64,000 bases of DNA from Deroplatys truncata (lineage: Eukaryota; Arthropoda; Insecta; Mantodea; Mantidae): contig CM060979.1 of assembly GCA_030765065.1 (NCBI GenBank), forward strand, positions 110,038,350 through 110,102,349. The letters run 5' to 3'. Shown here one piece after another: positions 1 through 11,181 of the stretch. The first letter of the stretch is position 1. Each line of letters starts with the position of its first letter. A program made the position numbers and the translations under genes. Under the pieces are notes generated by a model. That model worked only from the letters and a program-made list of their open reading frames with translations. It had not been told where the DNA came from and searched no databases.

Positions 1-99
1 TTCCCAACAGAAGAAAGTCATTCACAACGCAAGTCAACTAAGCTATTCTTGAATACAGGCTAAAATACGTATCCATACATTTAAAATAGCTCATCCTGC

Positions 100-1620
100 A
101 AAAAAACATTGACTATCAGTTCTATTGGTGGGTTTTCAAAAACCACTTCAAGAAGCTTTCATTTCACCATCCCTCTTCAGATAATTGTACAACAAGTGGC
201 CAACAAAGAAAACATAGCTATGGGATCAGGATCAAAGAAGCAGCATTTGATGGTGAAAAAAGAACTACATCTTCAAAGAGCAGAAAACCCTTGATTTGGA
301 CAATACTCAGTCTTGAATGTCTTGATCTGCACATTTCCTATGGACATGCAGCAAGTGATGTTAATGCCAACACTGACTCATTCATTTTATAGCAGGCAGC
401 TGTTAAACTATAATCTATGCTTGCACCGGGCTAAGCTACATGTGTTTGCAGCACAAGGGCACAACAGGACTGGATTGGAACAAGGTCATATCTTGTCAAC
501 TAAAGTCATTAAATCACCTGGATTTACTCATAAAAAAGCCCTGCAGATTTGGTGTGATAACTGTTCTGGACAAAACAAGAACTGCATGGTTTTTATGGCA
601 CTTACCCTATGGCCCAAAAATAAGCCACCTTTGCAAATAAGCCACCCCCTTACAATTCGAGAGGGGAAAAAAGAAAAAACGTTTGGCATGTAAATAAGCC
701 ACATCTGGATTGAGACAAGAAAAACCAGTATAAACGTTTATTTTCTTGTACTTACATGTACGTAAACATTTTCCCTAGCATATGGTTCATCATATTAGCA
801 CCAAACACTTCGCCATATTTTGCATTATTTACTGTCATCACTACCAGTATTCACTTCGTCACTCTTACTCCGTTTTCTTCATTCTACTCTCACAATACTG
901 CATACTTGCAGTATTCCAGTGCATTCAACAGAAGCTAACAAAATGATATACGTAATATTAATGCCAAAATGCCGGTAAAACATTTGCATTGTTGTGTAGA
1001 TAATACTGCCAGTTTCGTTCCAGATGCTGACTGTATTGTTGCAAATGAACATAAGATTTTAATAGCAAAGGTATGTAAAAAGCCAAAGTAATGAATATAA
1101 ACTATAACCCTTTTGCTTTTGAAATTTGGACCAAAAGCTCAGCTTATTTTTGAGCCAATACAGTATTTGGGTTGTACCTAATTTGGGTTGTACTTTGAAA
1201 CAATTGATTTGACATCTGGACACATGTTATGCTTATTACAGAGTGTTTGACATTATTGAGAAAAGGAAGAAGATATGTAAAACAATAGTGCCGGAAGAAG
1301 TTGCAGATATGTTAACAGCTGCAAAGCATTTACAACTATTCCTGGTTATCTCTATGAAGCCCAAAGATTTCCATAATGCGGCATAGGCAAGTGATCAATA
1401 CCTTAATACAATCACTTTTAAAATCAGCACCCCCATTCAATCAGGGTATCAAGAGCTGATTTGTCCTTCATAAAGGCACACCTTACATTCAACGAGCTGG
1501 AAATATGGAAAGATTACATTACCAAGAGAGGAAATTTCTCATACGCCACAGTTGACATGGGATCCCTTCCACCTGTCCACATCAGAACATCAATTAGCAA
1601 ACATAAAAAGTAAAGACTTA
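100..1620 (+). pseudogene. Relic of an unclassified arthropod transposon-type protein
   Basis: Broken plus-strand coding traces can be read between about 110-610 and 1,160-1,620. They include a FYSRQLLNYNLCLH segment (around 385-425) and an IWCDNCSGQNKN segment (around 545-585). After the MITE at 610-1158 the reading resumes with TSGHM and an EKRKK/PEE-type stretch (about 1,210-1,310). These match, from memory, a family of uncharacterised arthropod proteins that carry a FYKRQL...YN motif, a SDxCxGQNKN motif and a later GHT motif; the family behaves like a mobile-element protein. Several stops and frameshifts make it a dead copy. A fragment on the minus strand near 33.8-34.1 kb looks like the same family. 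Function is unknown. Confidence 0.55.
610..1158. mobile_element. MITE with TA target duplication inside the relic
   Basis: The left end reads TGGCCCAAAAATAAGCC and the right end, reverse-complemented, TTGGCTCAAAAATAAGC. Both ends are flanked by TA. The 549-bp interior has no usable ORF. TA duplication and short inverted ends fit a Tc1/mariner or pogo-type non-autonomous element. It interrupts the coding relic at 100-1620, whose motifs resume on the far side. Confidence 0.65.
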
Positions 1621-3074
1621 TTAGCCATGCTTGAATTTTTTTTATCAAAAACATCACACATTTTATAGGGAACTTTGCTCTTAAATTTAGTAAGCATATT
1701 TACAAGTTGTTTGCATACTTGTTTTCACTCCATTCTACGTTATACACAAGTCCAAGTCATATTATGTTTAGCATGTGTTTTGTACAGTTTGCTACCAGTT
1801 TATACCAATAAACATCCTTTGTAACAGGTCCACATACAATTATTGCTTCTCCTCTAACCCTCCGTTTGTGTGACTTACATGCTTTTCCATATCAACGTCT
1901 CAATTATAAACATATTTTATTTATTTTTCACAACATTTCTAAAAAATCAACACCAAAACACCCTGTCCTGGCTATAGCTCAGTATTCAATTATGCTGTTC
2001 ATTTTGATAAAAATATCAAACAAATGGATTAGCTGATACTGCTAAAACCATTTTAAATGAAGAGTTTAGATTATAATTAAAACACAGAAATAAAGCACTT
2101 GTATGTGCTTGATACATGTGTTGAAAACTGTTATTTTGTTCTTATAAGCCAGGCTAACTTAAACCACTGAATTTCAACTATTCTTCTATTATTTTTCAGT
2201 TCTTGCCCTTAAAAACATTTTATTATTTTCTTCCTCCAAAAAAGTCTTTCTACCAGAAGATTTTCATTGATTATACTGCATAACCTCCCTTTTTTTGTGT
2301 TGATCAAGTTCCAAATATCCTGAGGCACTCACTCGTATTACTTACACATATAATCTAAAGAAATATTACAGCATACTCTAAATTCAATTTAGATATTCTT
2401 GTAGCCAATGGTTATGTTGCATGCAATTGGAAGACAAGCAAGCTTGTATTTTTACAGAGAAAATAGTTGCCACTTTGTGTTGTGCATTCCATATGAAGAT
2501 GATAAAAGTAGTAGGTATTTCAACTCTACATGCCACTATCTCAGCATATTAAATTGTTCATTAGCAAGACTGGCTGTGCAGAAAAAGAAGCAAGAAGTTG
2601 CTCCTACAGAGCAAATAAGGTATAAGTCTGGATGTAGGAACAAGTGGCTTGTAACATAGTAGACTTCACCCTGTAAGGAATTTGCTCTGCATACAAATGC
2701 TGCAACAGCATATGTCTTCATAAAGGCAAGCGAATCATGCAAACCAGAAACAAATCAAAGAGGAAGCTTAAGTCAATGAACAGAGCCATGCACTTACATT
2801 ATTAAGCTAGAGAAGTTGCTTCACAGGTGTAAGTTCATCTACATACATTAAGATAAACATTTTACATAACCCCTGAGCACATCAGCCTATATTGGGCTTT
2901 ACTCTGTGAGATGTTTTTATGTTAAAATATAATTAGAAAAAAAGGAGATTCAATACAGAAGCAATAGTTTACAAAGGTGGAAAGTACTCGGACTTGACCA
3001 GGAGAAAAAGATTTTAACTCTTAACATTTTATTTACAACAATCATTTTAAGCAAGCACATTTAACCCAGTAATG
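1621..3074. other. AT-rich stretch, nothing recognised
   Basis: No gene, RNA or repeat could be supported. The short open frames carry no recognisable motif. Confidence 0.5.
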
Positions 3075-3500
3075 CGTCAATGCCATAGGCATCTCTGATA
3101 ATGGCTTTCACAAAGGCACTTCTCTACAGCTGCCTCTTGATTTGTTGAAAATTACTACCAGCAAGGAAAGTTTTATTTTGGAAAAAATGAAACTTTGAGG
3201 GAACTAAATGAGGTGGAAGCACAATTCTTAATTTCTGTAATGTTCAGATAACTTTGTGCACAGACATTTTGTGTTGAGATGAAACATTATTGCTGTTCAG
3301 TAACTTGGATGTTTTCGCCAATTTCCCTTCCCCATTCAGTTGGTTTTGAAGACTAATACCTTCATTTAGTCATTCTGAACAGAATCAATTAGTAAAAATC
3401 CCTTAGCATTCCAAACACTTATGCCATTAACCATTCCAGCAGCTTAACACTATTTTATCTGAGGTGCTAACTGGTTTCTGTATTCTATTTTGACTGCTGT
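3075..3500 (-). pseudogene. Mariner transposase relic
   Basis: On the minus strand around 3,380-3,440 the translation gives GISVWNAKGFLLIDSVQ, which corresponds to the mariner signature VFWDAKGILLIDYL around the second catalytic aspartate. About 250 bases further downstream LVPSKFHFFQNKTFLAG matches the LAPSDFHLFPNLKxxLxG block near the transposase C-terminus, with the aspartate replaced by lysine. Several frames must be used, so the copy is dead. Terminal repeats were not found. Confidence 0.7.
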
Positions 3501-4239
3501 TTTAATTTTGGATATTGTGCTAGATCCCAGTGCAACAGCAGCAATAAATTGATCCACAAAATTAGTTCTCTTATTGTTAAAATTCTCTGAACATTGTTGT
3601 GGTATATGAATATTTATTCTGATCCGCTATTTGCAACTGTGGGATGCACCTTATGGACATCTTTCCATGCTCGGTACTTCAAGCACTGATATAACCTGCT
3701 TGTTTTGTCCTTTTGAAGTATATAATATGGCCTCTGCTAGTCCATCCTACATCATGAGCACGTATTTGTATATTGAGATTGTTGTTCAATGAAGAAATCC
3801 CATCCAACTTTTATAAAATTAAAATATTTTCTCAGTGTGTTAATATCTTACCTTGCATGGATGCATTCTGTAAGTAAGGGGTTGAAAATAGGCGGGGGGG
3901 GGGGTTGCATGCTCGTTTGTGCTTTCTTTTTTGGTTTACTGGAAGTAGCCTAGAACATTTCCTTGTACCTAAGTGTAGTAACGATTGTTCAAGTTCGAAA
4001 ATATGAGTAACCAAGTCCTATAGCTCAAGTGCACAAATTAAATTTCAGCTTTGATTGACCAGGCAGTATAGTTTTTTTCTATAAGAGGTTTAAAATAAAA
4101 GGTAGGTGTTTGATACACTATGTGACTGAAAATAAGGATTAAGTAGTTTTTGGAAGTTGTCTATGAATTTTGCCAGGTTCTATTGTATTAACTGTATACT
4201 ATTTTAATCAAAATGGTAAATGGTACAGATTTCTCCTTC
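3501..4239. other. No gene recognised; short G tract
   Basis: Probably holds more of the decayed mariner N-terminal half, which is not resolvable. A run of eleven G lies near 3,894-3,904. Nothing else is supported. Confidence 0.4.
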
Positions 4240-5135
4240 AGATAAAAATCTGATGTGTTACACTCACATGACTTTCTCTACTCTTGTACAAACTATTTAT
4301 ACAAACGCTTATTCTCCATCTACTTCATGTTAATCGAGATAAACATTTGCAGACTCTATCTTATTGCTAAGTTTCTTGTACATGTAAGGGGAATATGGAA
4401 ATACAGTAGCCTTTAAGCACATACATATCTCTTAATAGCTGGTTGCTAGGTGCAGCACCATTCCCTTTCCCACAGATTAATACTCTTTGCATATCCAAGA
4501 CAACAAAATGAATAACGAATTCCCATTTGAGAAAATAAGTATTGAACATTTAAGGGAATAACAAGTAATATCTCGAAAATGATTCACTCACAAAAAAAAA
4601 ATGTATATGACATAAATTGTGTATTTTAACGTGATCTACATTTTTTGTGTAGTAAAATTTTGTCTATCTCTTATGGTTTACCAGTTATGCAAAAGTCGTT
4701 CACAATGAAGAATACTTTTGGAGACATTCCCAGGAAATTCAAGATATACATTTTGTCATAAAAATATCTTAAACATATGATATTTTAATCAAAATCGTTA
4801 AGAGCCATTTTTGAGAAAATTAAAATTTTCGAAAAATCTTCCATGTAAAGGGTAATCTGAGGTGGGGGGATTTTCTTGAAAACCTTCGTGTCGCATCCTT
4901 GGAAGATACTGACCTAAATACCAAGTTTGGTATTTATCTGACTGTTCGTTTCTGAGTTATGCTGTTCACAGACAGACACACTCACAGACAGACAGACAGA
5001 CAGACACACACACACACACGGACATGTTTCCAAAAATGCTTTTTTTGGATTCAGGGGGTCTCAAAACATGTATTTCCGGTGAAATCTCGGTATCGAATTT
5101 TTGGGTGGAATACAATACTTCCCCTACTTACTATA
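4240..5135 (+). repeat. Dispersed repeat family R, copy A (reference orientation)
   Basis: About 0.9 kb, non-coding. It starts near CACATGACTTTCTCTACTC and ends near GTGGAATACAATACTTCC. The same order of segments is found in other copies in this window: 10.3-10.9 kb, 14.7-15.3 kb (inverted), 29.9-30.0 kb, 57.0 kb, 61.6-62.4 kb (inverted) and 63.6-63.8 kb (inverted). Inside this copy a CAGA/CA microsatellite (4,967-5,020) sits just before AAAAATGCTTTTTTTGGATT. No ORF of interest. It is most likely a MITE-like or non-autonomous element of unknown class. Confidence 0.7.
4967..5020. repeat. Microsatellite (CAGA)n/(CA)n
   Basis: A tract of CAGA repeats passing into CA repeats, internal to repeat R copy A. 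Confidence 0.95.
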
Positions 5136-6380
5136 CATAGAAGAGAAAGTAAAAATATGGTATGGGTAGTTTTTGAGAATTGTAAAATAGTTTACAATTT
5201 TCTTTAGGTCCAACAGTATGGGTACATACAATTTTGTCAAGATAGGCTAAAGGGTACTTGAATTGCACAAAGGAATTAAAAATAAGGTTTCTGACAGTTG
5301 AAAGATAGCTTGTATTTGCCAGATTCTAAAACCTAGATGTCAAAATCATACCAAAAGTACTCCTTGAGTTCAGAGAGAAATTTGGTAATATGTAATTTTA
5401 ATATGCAACTCCTCCTTCCAAAACCCAATTTTGAAGATTCTAAACCACCCCTTTTAAACCTTTGCGTTATCTACTAAGTCCATAATAAACAGCCAAAAAT
5501 GTCCTCTGATATTCATTTCAATGAAATGAATTAAAATTAAGTGAAGTGAATATGAATTTACCCCCTAAAACACTTAGTATTAAAATTTTTTAATTATTAT
5601 ATAGCCTTTGTCCATCCAGAAGAATAGAGCTTTTCAATGGTGGAAGAACTATAAAAATCGTCAAGTAGTTTCCGAGATCTATTACACATGCACATGAGCA
5701 TACACACAAAAATTTTCAGTCTATAAAATATTATAGACATACAGTAACTATCAAGTTGGGAGTTGAAACTTAAAACATTACTTACTAACAATAAACATGC
5801 AGTTTCGTTATCCTAAGGAAAGTTTTGTGTTTCAAAATTCCTATTGAATAATTACAGCAGATTTCCACTAGTGTTACACATTTTTTGTACAAGAAATTCA
5901 TGATATTTCAATTGTATGCATTTTAAACAATATACACATCTGCTGCTACACAAATATAAAATAATGCTCGTCTTCCAAATGCATGAATATGTACTTTTCA
6001 ACTATATTAAAACTTTCATGGAGAATGAATTTACATTCATGTCTTAATATACATCTTATTGATCTGTGTAACTGATAATTAATGAGTCATGAAATTTAGA
6101 ACAAAACAAACAAAAAAAGGTTAAATTGCACAATGGAAAATCCAAAGATGTAAAGGGTACAGAAATTTTAAATGGTCGCACTAAGAGTAAGATGCATACA
6201 AAAATTACAATTTAAAATTATTTTTTCAACATAAAAACTACATCTTTTGAAACTTTCCCATTATGGAATTTATGAAAACATACTTCATTTGCACATAGTT
6301 AATTGTTCCTAAACAAAGCTATGACTGCAAGAAAGAATGGCATTCTCAACTCAAATGTGACTCAACTTGCATCTTTGAAA
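5136..6380. other. AT-rich stretch, nothing recognised
   Basis: Neither strand holds a supported gene or repeat. Confidence 0.5.
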
Positions 6381-6384
6381 AAGA

Positions 6385-6548
6385 AGCTAGTGTATGGTTT
6401 GTGTTGTGTTGTTCATTCACACCAGCTATGTGTATGCACTAAGTTGGAAAGTTAAGTCAGACTTGAAAAATTCACTGCCATGGCCAGGAATTGAACCTGA
6501 ACCTTGCCTCTCCATGTTGATGCTCTTACCACCGAGGTACCATAGCGA
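6385..6548 (-). repeat. tRNA-derived SINE
   Basis: Read on the minus strand, GGTACCTCGGTGGTAAGAGC (6,522-6,541) resembles a Pol III A box and GGTTCAATTCC (6,487-6,497) is a near-consensus B box at normal spacing. The tRNA-like head is followed by a body starting GTGAATTTTTCAAGT. A related unit lies at 6,690-6,825 in the other orientation. No mature tRNA fold or CCA context was found, so this is a SINE rather than a tRNA gene. Confidence 0.7.
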
Positions 6549-6689
6549 AATACACATGTGCCTTAACTACAAAAAGTCAGAAATTTAAAGTGCTTGCAAT
6601 ATTGCAAGTTGCCTTTGAGGCACGATATCTCAATATTTAAGATCACCTTGAAGGTTTACTAGGATACTTGAATCAGATGAGAGGATTTA

Positions 6690-6825
6690 ACCACATACGT
6701 GTATCTCCTCAAGGTAGTTCAAGCACTAAGAGCATCATCACAGAGGGTCAAAGAACCATGGTTTGAGTCCCAGCCATGATACTGAATTTTTCAAATTAGA
6801 TGCAACTTTCCTACTGTATGCTTTG
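6690..6825 (+). repeat. tRNA-derived SINE, second copy
   Basis: The B-box-like GGTTTGAGTCC (6,760-6,770) is preceded by a degenerate A-box region with AAGAGC. It is followed by CTGAATTTTTCAAATT, the same body as the inverted copy about 200 bases upstream. Confidence 0.6.
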
Positions 6826-8015
6826 CTTTTCAATAGTAAAAACATGGCATCCACAATCTATAAGTTGTAATGTAAATGGAATCAGAAAAAAGATCTCTGT
6901 GTTATGAAGTTCATTTCAGAATATAGCAACAGAGAATAGGAATCATCTTTCTAAGGTTGACCTACTTGAGGTAGCAAGGAAGATTAACTCAGTTGTTTTT
7001 GTGCTCAGGGCAAGAAAATAGCCAATCAGTAATGTCATCTTTCATTGATATGGGATTTGGTCAGTTGGTATGCCGTGAGTTGTACTAGACATTTTGTGAG
7101 GTAGACTGTGAATTGTATTAATGTGCACATGGGACAACAGTGAAACTCATCAAGCAGATATAATTATCTGAGCATTACTTAAGGAGGTTGAATATGTTGT
7201 GTTTAGTGTTGGAAAATTCATAAATTGCAAGTGGAAGAATGAAAGTTGCAGGAAAACTGGCTATTATTTAGCTCTACACTTTGAGAAACTCCAATAACCT
7301 TCAGGTAGCTGTTATGTTGGTTTGTGACAGAATTGAGGACAGGTTGGATGTAACTGTATACAGAGGAAGCACTTCCAGAATCTACTCTAGGTTTGATTCC
7401 AACAGGTAATAGCAGCTTTTCCTGTTTCATAGTGGAGGCTATGATGTAATTCTTTGCATTTAATAAGGAAATTTACTTCAATTGCCTGGAATCTGCAATG
7501 CTTTCCTCAAGCAGCAATGAAAAATTGTTAGTGAAATGAAACTGGATAAAGGTCAAATGAAAGCTTTTGTACATTGCTAATTACAAGTTACTGTATGCAA
7601 GGATATAAGGTAAGACAAACACAATTTGACAGTAACTGTGAGGCCAGCAGTAATTGATACAAAAACAGACCAGGTACAAACAGTTACACAATTTTTCTGT
7701 TGAAAACTTATATGGAAATAAGGACTGAAACCCTGAAACTTAAAGCATAGTGCAATAATAATTTTTAATTATTACATGCAGGAGAAACCCTACATAGTAT
7801 TGTTGCAACTCATGTTAAGCCTGGCCAGAGCAAAAAGTTACATAATATGAGTGATTTTTAATAGTGTCTAACATCCACTCTTACTTCATAAGGCACCCTA
7901 GGCAGTGATACAGGTGATACATGAAATAATAATTGGGAAAGGAAATTTGGGAAGGCAATGTTCCATGCCTAAGATTACAGTACCTCCAAGATATTTGCCA
8001 TTTATGGGAATTGAG
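6826..8015. other. No supported gene
   Basis: A GGTTTGATTCC B-box-like word near 7,389 hints at one more SINE, but no A box is convincing. Nothing else is recognised. Confidence 0.4.
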
Positions 8016-8019
8016 GAAA

Positions 8020-8125
8020 ATCTAGAAAAATACTCAGTTAGAAAGAACGATCCTGGAGGAACCTGAACAGCAGACCCCCCATTCAAGAGTCTGTGCCTTA
8101 ATGGCCTTGGCTACCCTTGTTGGAC
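8020..8125 (-). repeat. Possible third tRNA-derived SINE
   Basis: On the minus strand GGTAGCCAAGGCCATTAAGG followed by CACAGACTCTTGAATGGGGG and GTTCAGGTTCC resembles a common insect SINE head (A box, anticodon-arm remnant, B box). The B box is imperfect and the body differs from the two copies near 6.5 kb. Confidence 0.45.
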
Positions 8126-8949
8126 CTCAGCAATTTAATTTATTTGATTTTGCGGTACAAAATGGATGAGTTTGTATCATTAAATGAAATCAATATTTCA
8201 TTGTGTAATGATCTATGAGTAAATTCATAAATGATTGCTAAGTGAGAATTGGAATTACTTGCTTTGGAGAGCATTCAAAGATAGTATACTAACTATTCAA
8301 AGAAAAAACTAATTATTATTGCAAATATTCAGACAAACCTTTGTGTCAAGTCAGAATACTTAAAAGTACATGAATACAACCTTCCATACCTCACTTCTCA
8401 AAAGCACAATTACTGCAACTGCATGACTGAGTTTAATGGTTTTTAAATAATCTTTCTTGTTATAAATGTTCTTTAGGTATTTTATTTACTGTTTATATTA
8501 TCTTGCCAATTATGGTCATTTTGTTATTTTAATAAGTGTTAAATACCCTGAGTTTAGCTGTTATTTTATTTTTAAAAAACGGAAGTACAGTGTAATAATA
8601 AAAATGACTGCAAGAATATGTTACAGAACATTAACAAACATTACTCAAACCACAAGAATTTACTAGGTAAAAATATTAAGTACACCATTATTTTCTGCTC
8701 AAAATGTGAGTTACAACAGTCTAAGAGCATATTTAAGACTTAAGCAGCACAGCAGCAGAAATATTTCTGACAAATTAAACTAAATTGCACAAAATTAGTT
8801 TTTAAAATTATTTTCTTCTCTTCATACATAGGAGGTGTAATAACAGGTTCCTCATATCATGGTACGAACATGTTGGTAGGCCTGTTGCTAAGATATCACA
8901 TAATTTGAAGATCTTCGAAAAGCAGAACAGTTTTAATGGCAATAGAAGA
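8126..8949. other. AT-rich stretch, nothing recognised
   Basis: May hold the 3' flank of the LINE relic that follows; no motif supports this. Confidence 0.4.
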
Positions 8950-10160
8950 TCTCCTTTAGTGTGGTGTCTTCAGGGAAAGTTCCCATCACACTGGCAGCAT
9001 TCCCTCTTTGTATGGCAATGCTAATGTTTTGGAACAAGGATCACCTGTAAGGGATTGAAGTCATTGCCCGATCCCTTGGCACCTAGAGTCTCAACTGCAA
9101 ACACAATGAAAGAGTAGGTATTTATGTCTTGTATTTAGTTTTCTTGGCAGAAACAGCAGATTCAGCTTATTTAGCAGTACCAGAACACACATGAGGAAAC
9201 TAGCATGTCCACACAGGTGGCATCCTATAATCACAATTTTCCTCTTGAACAAGGGATGAGTGCTAGGCCATCAGGCATTTTTGCATCTGATCAACTTATG
9301 CCTACAGGTTCTAAGATAGTAGGAATAACAGTGGATATATTAATGCTCTTTGAAGTGAGTCAATGATCATGAAGTGTCTGGAAAATCCACCTGTATTCTT
9401 GGGACAGCTTAAGCTGTGCTGTCTAATGATGATTGACTTGCAAATAGGCATATCTAAGGTTAACATATCTTGCAACCAAATCTCAATTCAATAGCTATTT
9501 TGAGGAACATACAGCCCATTAAAGTGCCTGCATGAGATGAAGGTATAGCACAGAGCCATGAACCCATTTCTTTTTCTAGAATACCTAGGTAACAACAGAT
9601 ACACAAGATATTCACATTATCCCATGACTTCTGAAATTTCTTAATGAGTTGGAAAATCATGACATGAGTTTAAAACCATCTTTCAGCTGCCTCAGCCAAA
9701 TAGCACATTTCATTGTCACCACAGTTAAGAGATACTTGACAAAATAAAAAACACTATAAGCAGAGGATAAGAATTGTTGCTAATTTTGCGAATCCCAAGA
9801 GCTCCATATCTTACAGCAAACTTGCAAAGAGCCAAAGTTGATCATCAACTGGAATGTTGAGTATTAGCTTCTAAGCAGTTCTTCATATCAACTCACATGA
9901 GGAAATCACTACACAAGAGTGGAGTAGAGAAAATAAGTTAGTTTAAGAACTCCCAAGCAGTTTTCAAGAGGAAATAGGAGTTTAGGAGTTACGGAACTGT
10001 AATCTCTCTGATATCTTCTTAAAGAAAAACTACTTTGCATTGTGCTATACTGTCAACTCCTTCAGACATGATCAGGAAGATCCAAGGAGCATCAGATCAG
10101 AGCCACATACAATTTTGATTTGAGGAGAAAGTTTCTGGAATGCAGATAGCGAATCTTCAT
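8950..10160 (-). pseudogene. LINE-associated coding relic (C-terminal part)
   Basis: Minus-strand pieces in the expected order: MGSWLCAIPSSHAGTLMG and IAIELRFGCKIC (about 9,460-9,570), then KMPDGLALIPCSRGK and DATCVDMLVSS (about 9,190-9,270), then FAVETLGAKGSGNDF (about 9,050-9,110) and HTKRECCQC (about 8,990). From memory these follow a set of retrotransposon-encoded proteins in insects (SGAWLNALPS..., RPDG...DATCVDTLAPSH, FVPFAVETLG...GNAAS). Many stops and frame changes make it a dead fragment. The reverse-transcriptase domain itself is not visible, so the clade is not assigned. Confidence 0.65.
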
Positions 10161-10339
10161 CTCAAATTGTAGCAGAAAAATAGTTCACATATATCAGAAT
10201 TAATACCTAGGGCTGATGGATTGGCAATCTTCTATTAACCTCTGAAGACCAGCAAGTACTGAGTGTGATTCACCTCCTAGAGTACATCATACAGGTAAAA
10301 AGAACTACCTTGCTCTTAATTTAAAAAAAATAAATAAAC

Positions 10340-10868
10340 TAACGTATTGCACCCACATGACTTTCACTATTCACTTTTCTACAAACTATTCTTAAAAAGC
10401 TTATTCTTCCATCTGCTTCTTGCTAAGTGAAATAATCTTTTATTATACATTAAGGCATTTCATTATAGGTATAACAAGAATAGGATAGTCTAAAGCAATA
10501 GATTTTTAAAAAGTGGATCGCTATATGGTGGCTTCGAAATTACATGCTCTTTGCATGACTATGAGAAAAATTAAATAACGACTTTCCACTTGAAAAAAAG
10601 TATAAGTATTTGAAAATTTAAACCAACAACAAAGAATATCTTATAAGCGGTTAATCCTACAAACAATTTTATTTTCTTTGACACAAATTGTGTGCTTTAA
10701 CATCTACATTTGTTACGTTGTAAGATATATGGTTTACCAATTATACAGAAGTCATTCAGAAGAAGAGAACTTCACAGGCTATTACCAGAAAATTCAAGAT
10801 ATACATTTTAGCTTTTCATGTACAGATCTTAAACCTATGGTATTTTAATCAATAGATTTTTAAATGCA
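10340..10868 (+). repeat. Dispersed repeat family R, copy B (truncated)
   Basis: Begins CACATGACTTTCACTATTC and continues with TACAAACTATTC and GCTTATTCTTCCATC as in copy A. It carries the same following segments (GTTTACCAATTAT, AAATTCAAGATATAC) and then stops before the microsatellite part. Confidence 0.65.
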
Positions 10869-10884
10869 TGTAAATCCTTCCCCA

Positions 10885-11026
10885 CAAATTTGTTGCACAT
10901 TACCATTGTTGTTTTAACATATACTAGTAGAAGCCTTATGGACATCAAAAATGTGAAGGAATGGATTTATGAATCATACAGCATAAAGAAGAACTGGAAT
11001 ATGTCAAGTAAATTAAGAGATGAGTA
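10885..11026 (+). pseudogene. Older LINE relic, left part (insertion target)
   Basis: In frame, the sequence up to 11,026 reads into LRDE, and the reading continues in frame at 17,529 after removal of the full-length LINE and one copy of its duplication. This stretch and 17,529-18,235 are therefore two halves of one older LINE reverse-transcriptase C-terminal region, split by a later LINE. Confidence 0.55.
11015..11026. repeat. Target-site duplication, left copy
   Basis: AAGAGATGAGTA, identical to 17,529-17,540. The 12-bp direct repeat marks the two ends of the LINE between them. Confidence 0.85.
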
Positions 11027-11181
11027 ATATTTAATATGTAATATTTATTTCATCATTATTACAATAATACAAATAAAGCTTACATCTAAAACTTATGTCT
11101 AGTGCACCAGTTTTCTAGATCCCCCATATTTAGCCCCTAGGCTGTATATATGGGATAAAGCTACTATACCATCTCTCCACT

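Noticed and set aside
6487-6541. A true tRNA gene
   Set aside because: A and B boxes are present but no cloverleaf can be drawn and a SINE body follows.
6840-7000. LINE endonuclease start (a CNVNGIRKK-like word)
   Set aside because: A single short match with no following catalytic blocks in any frame.
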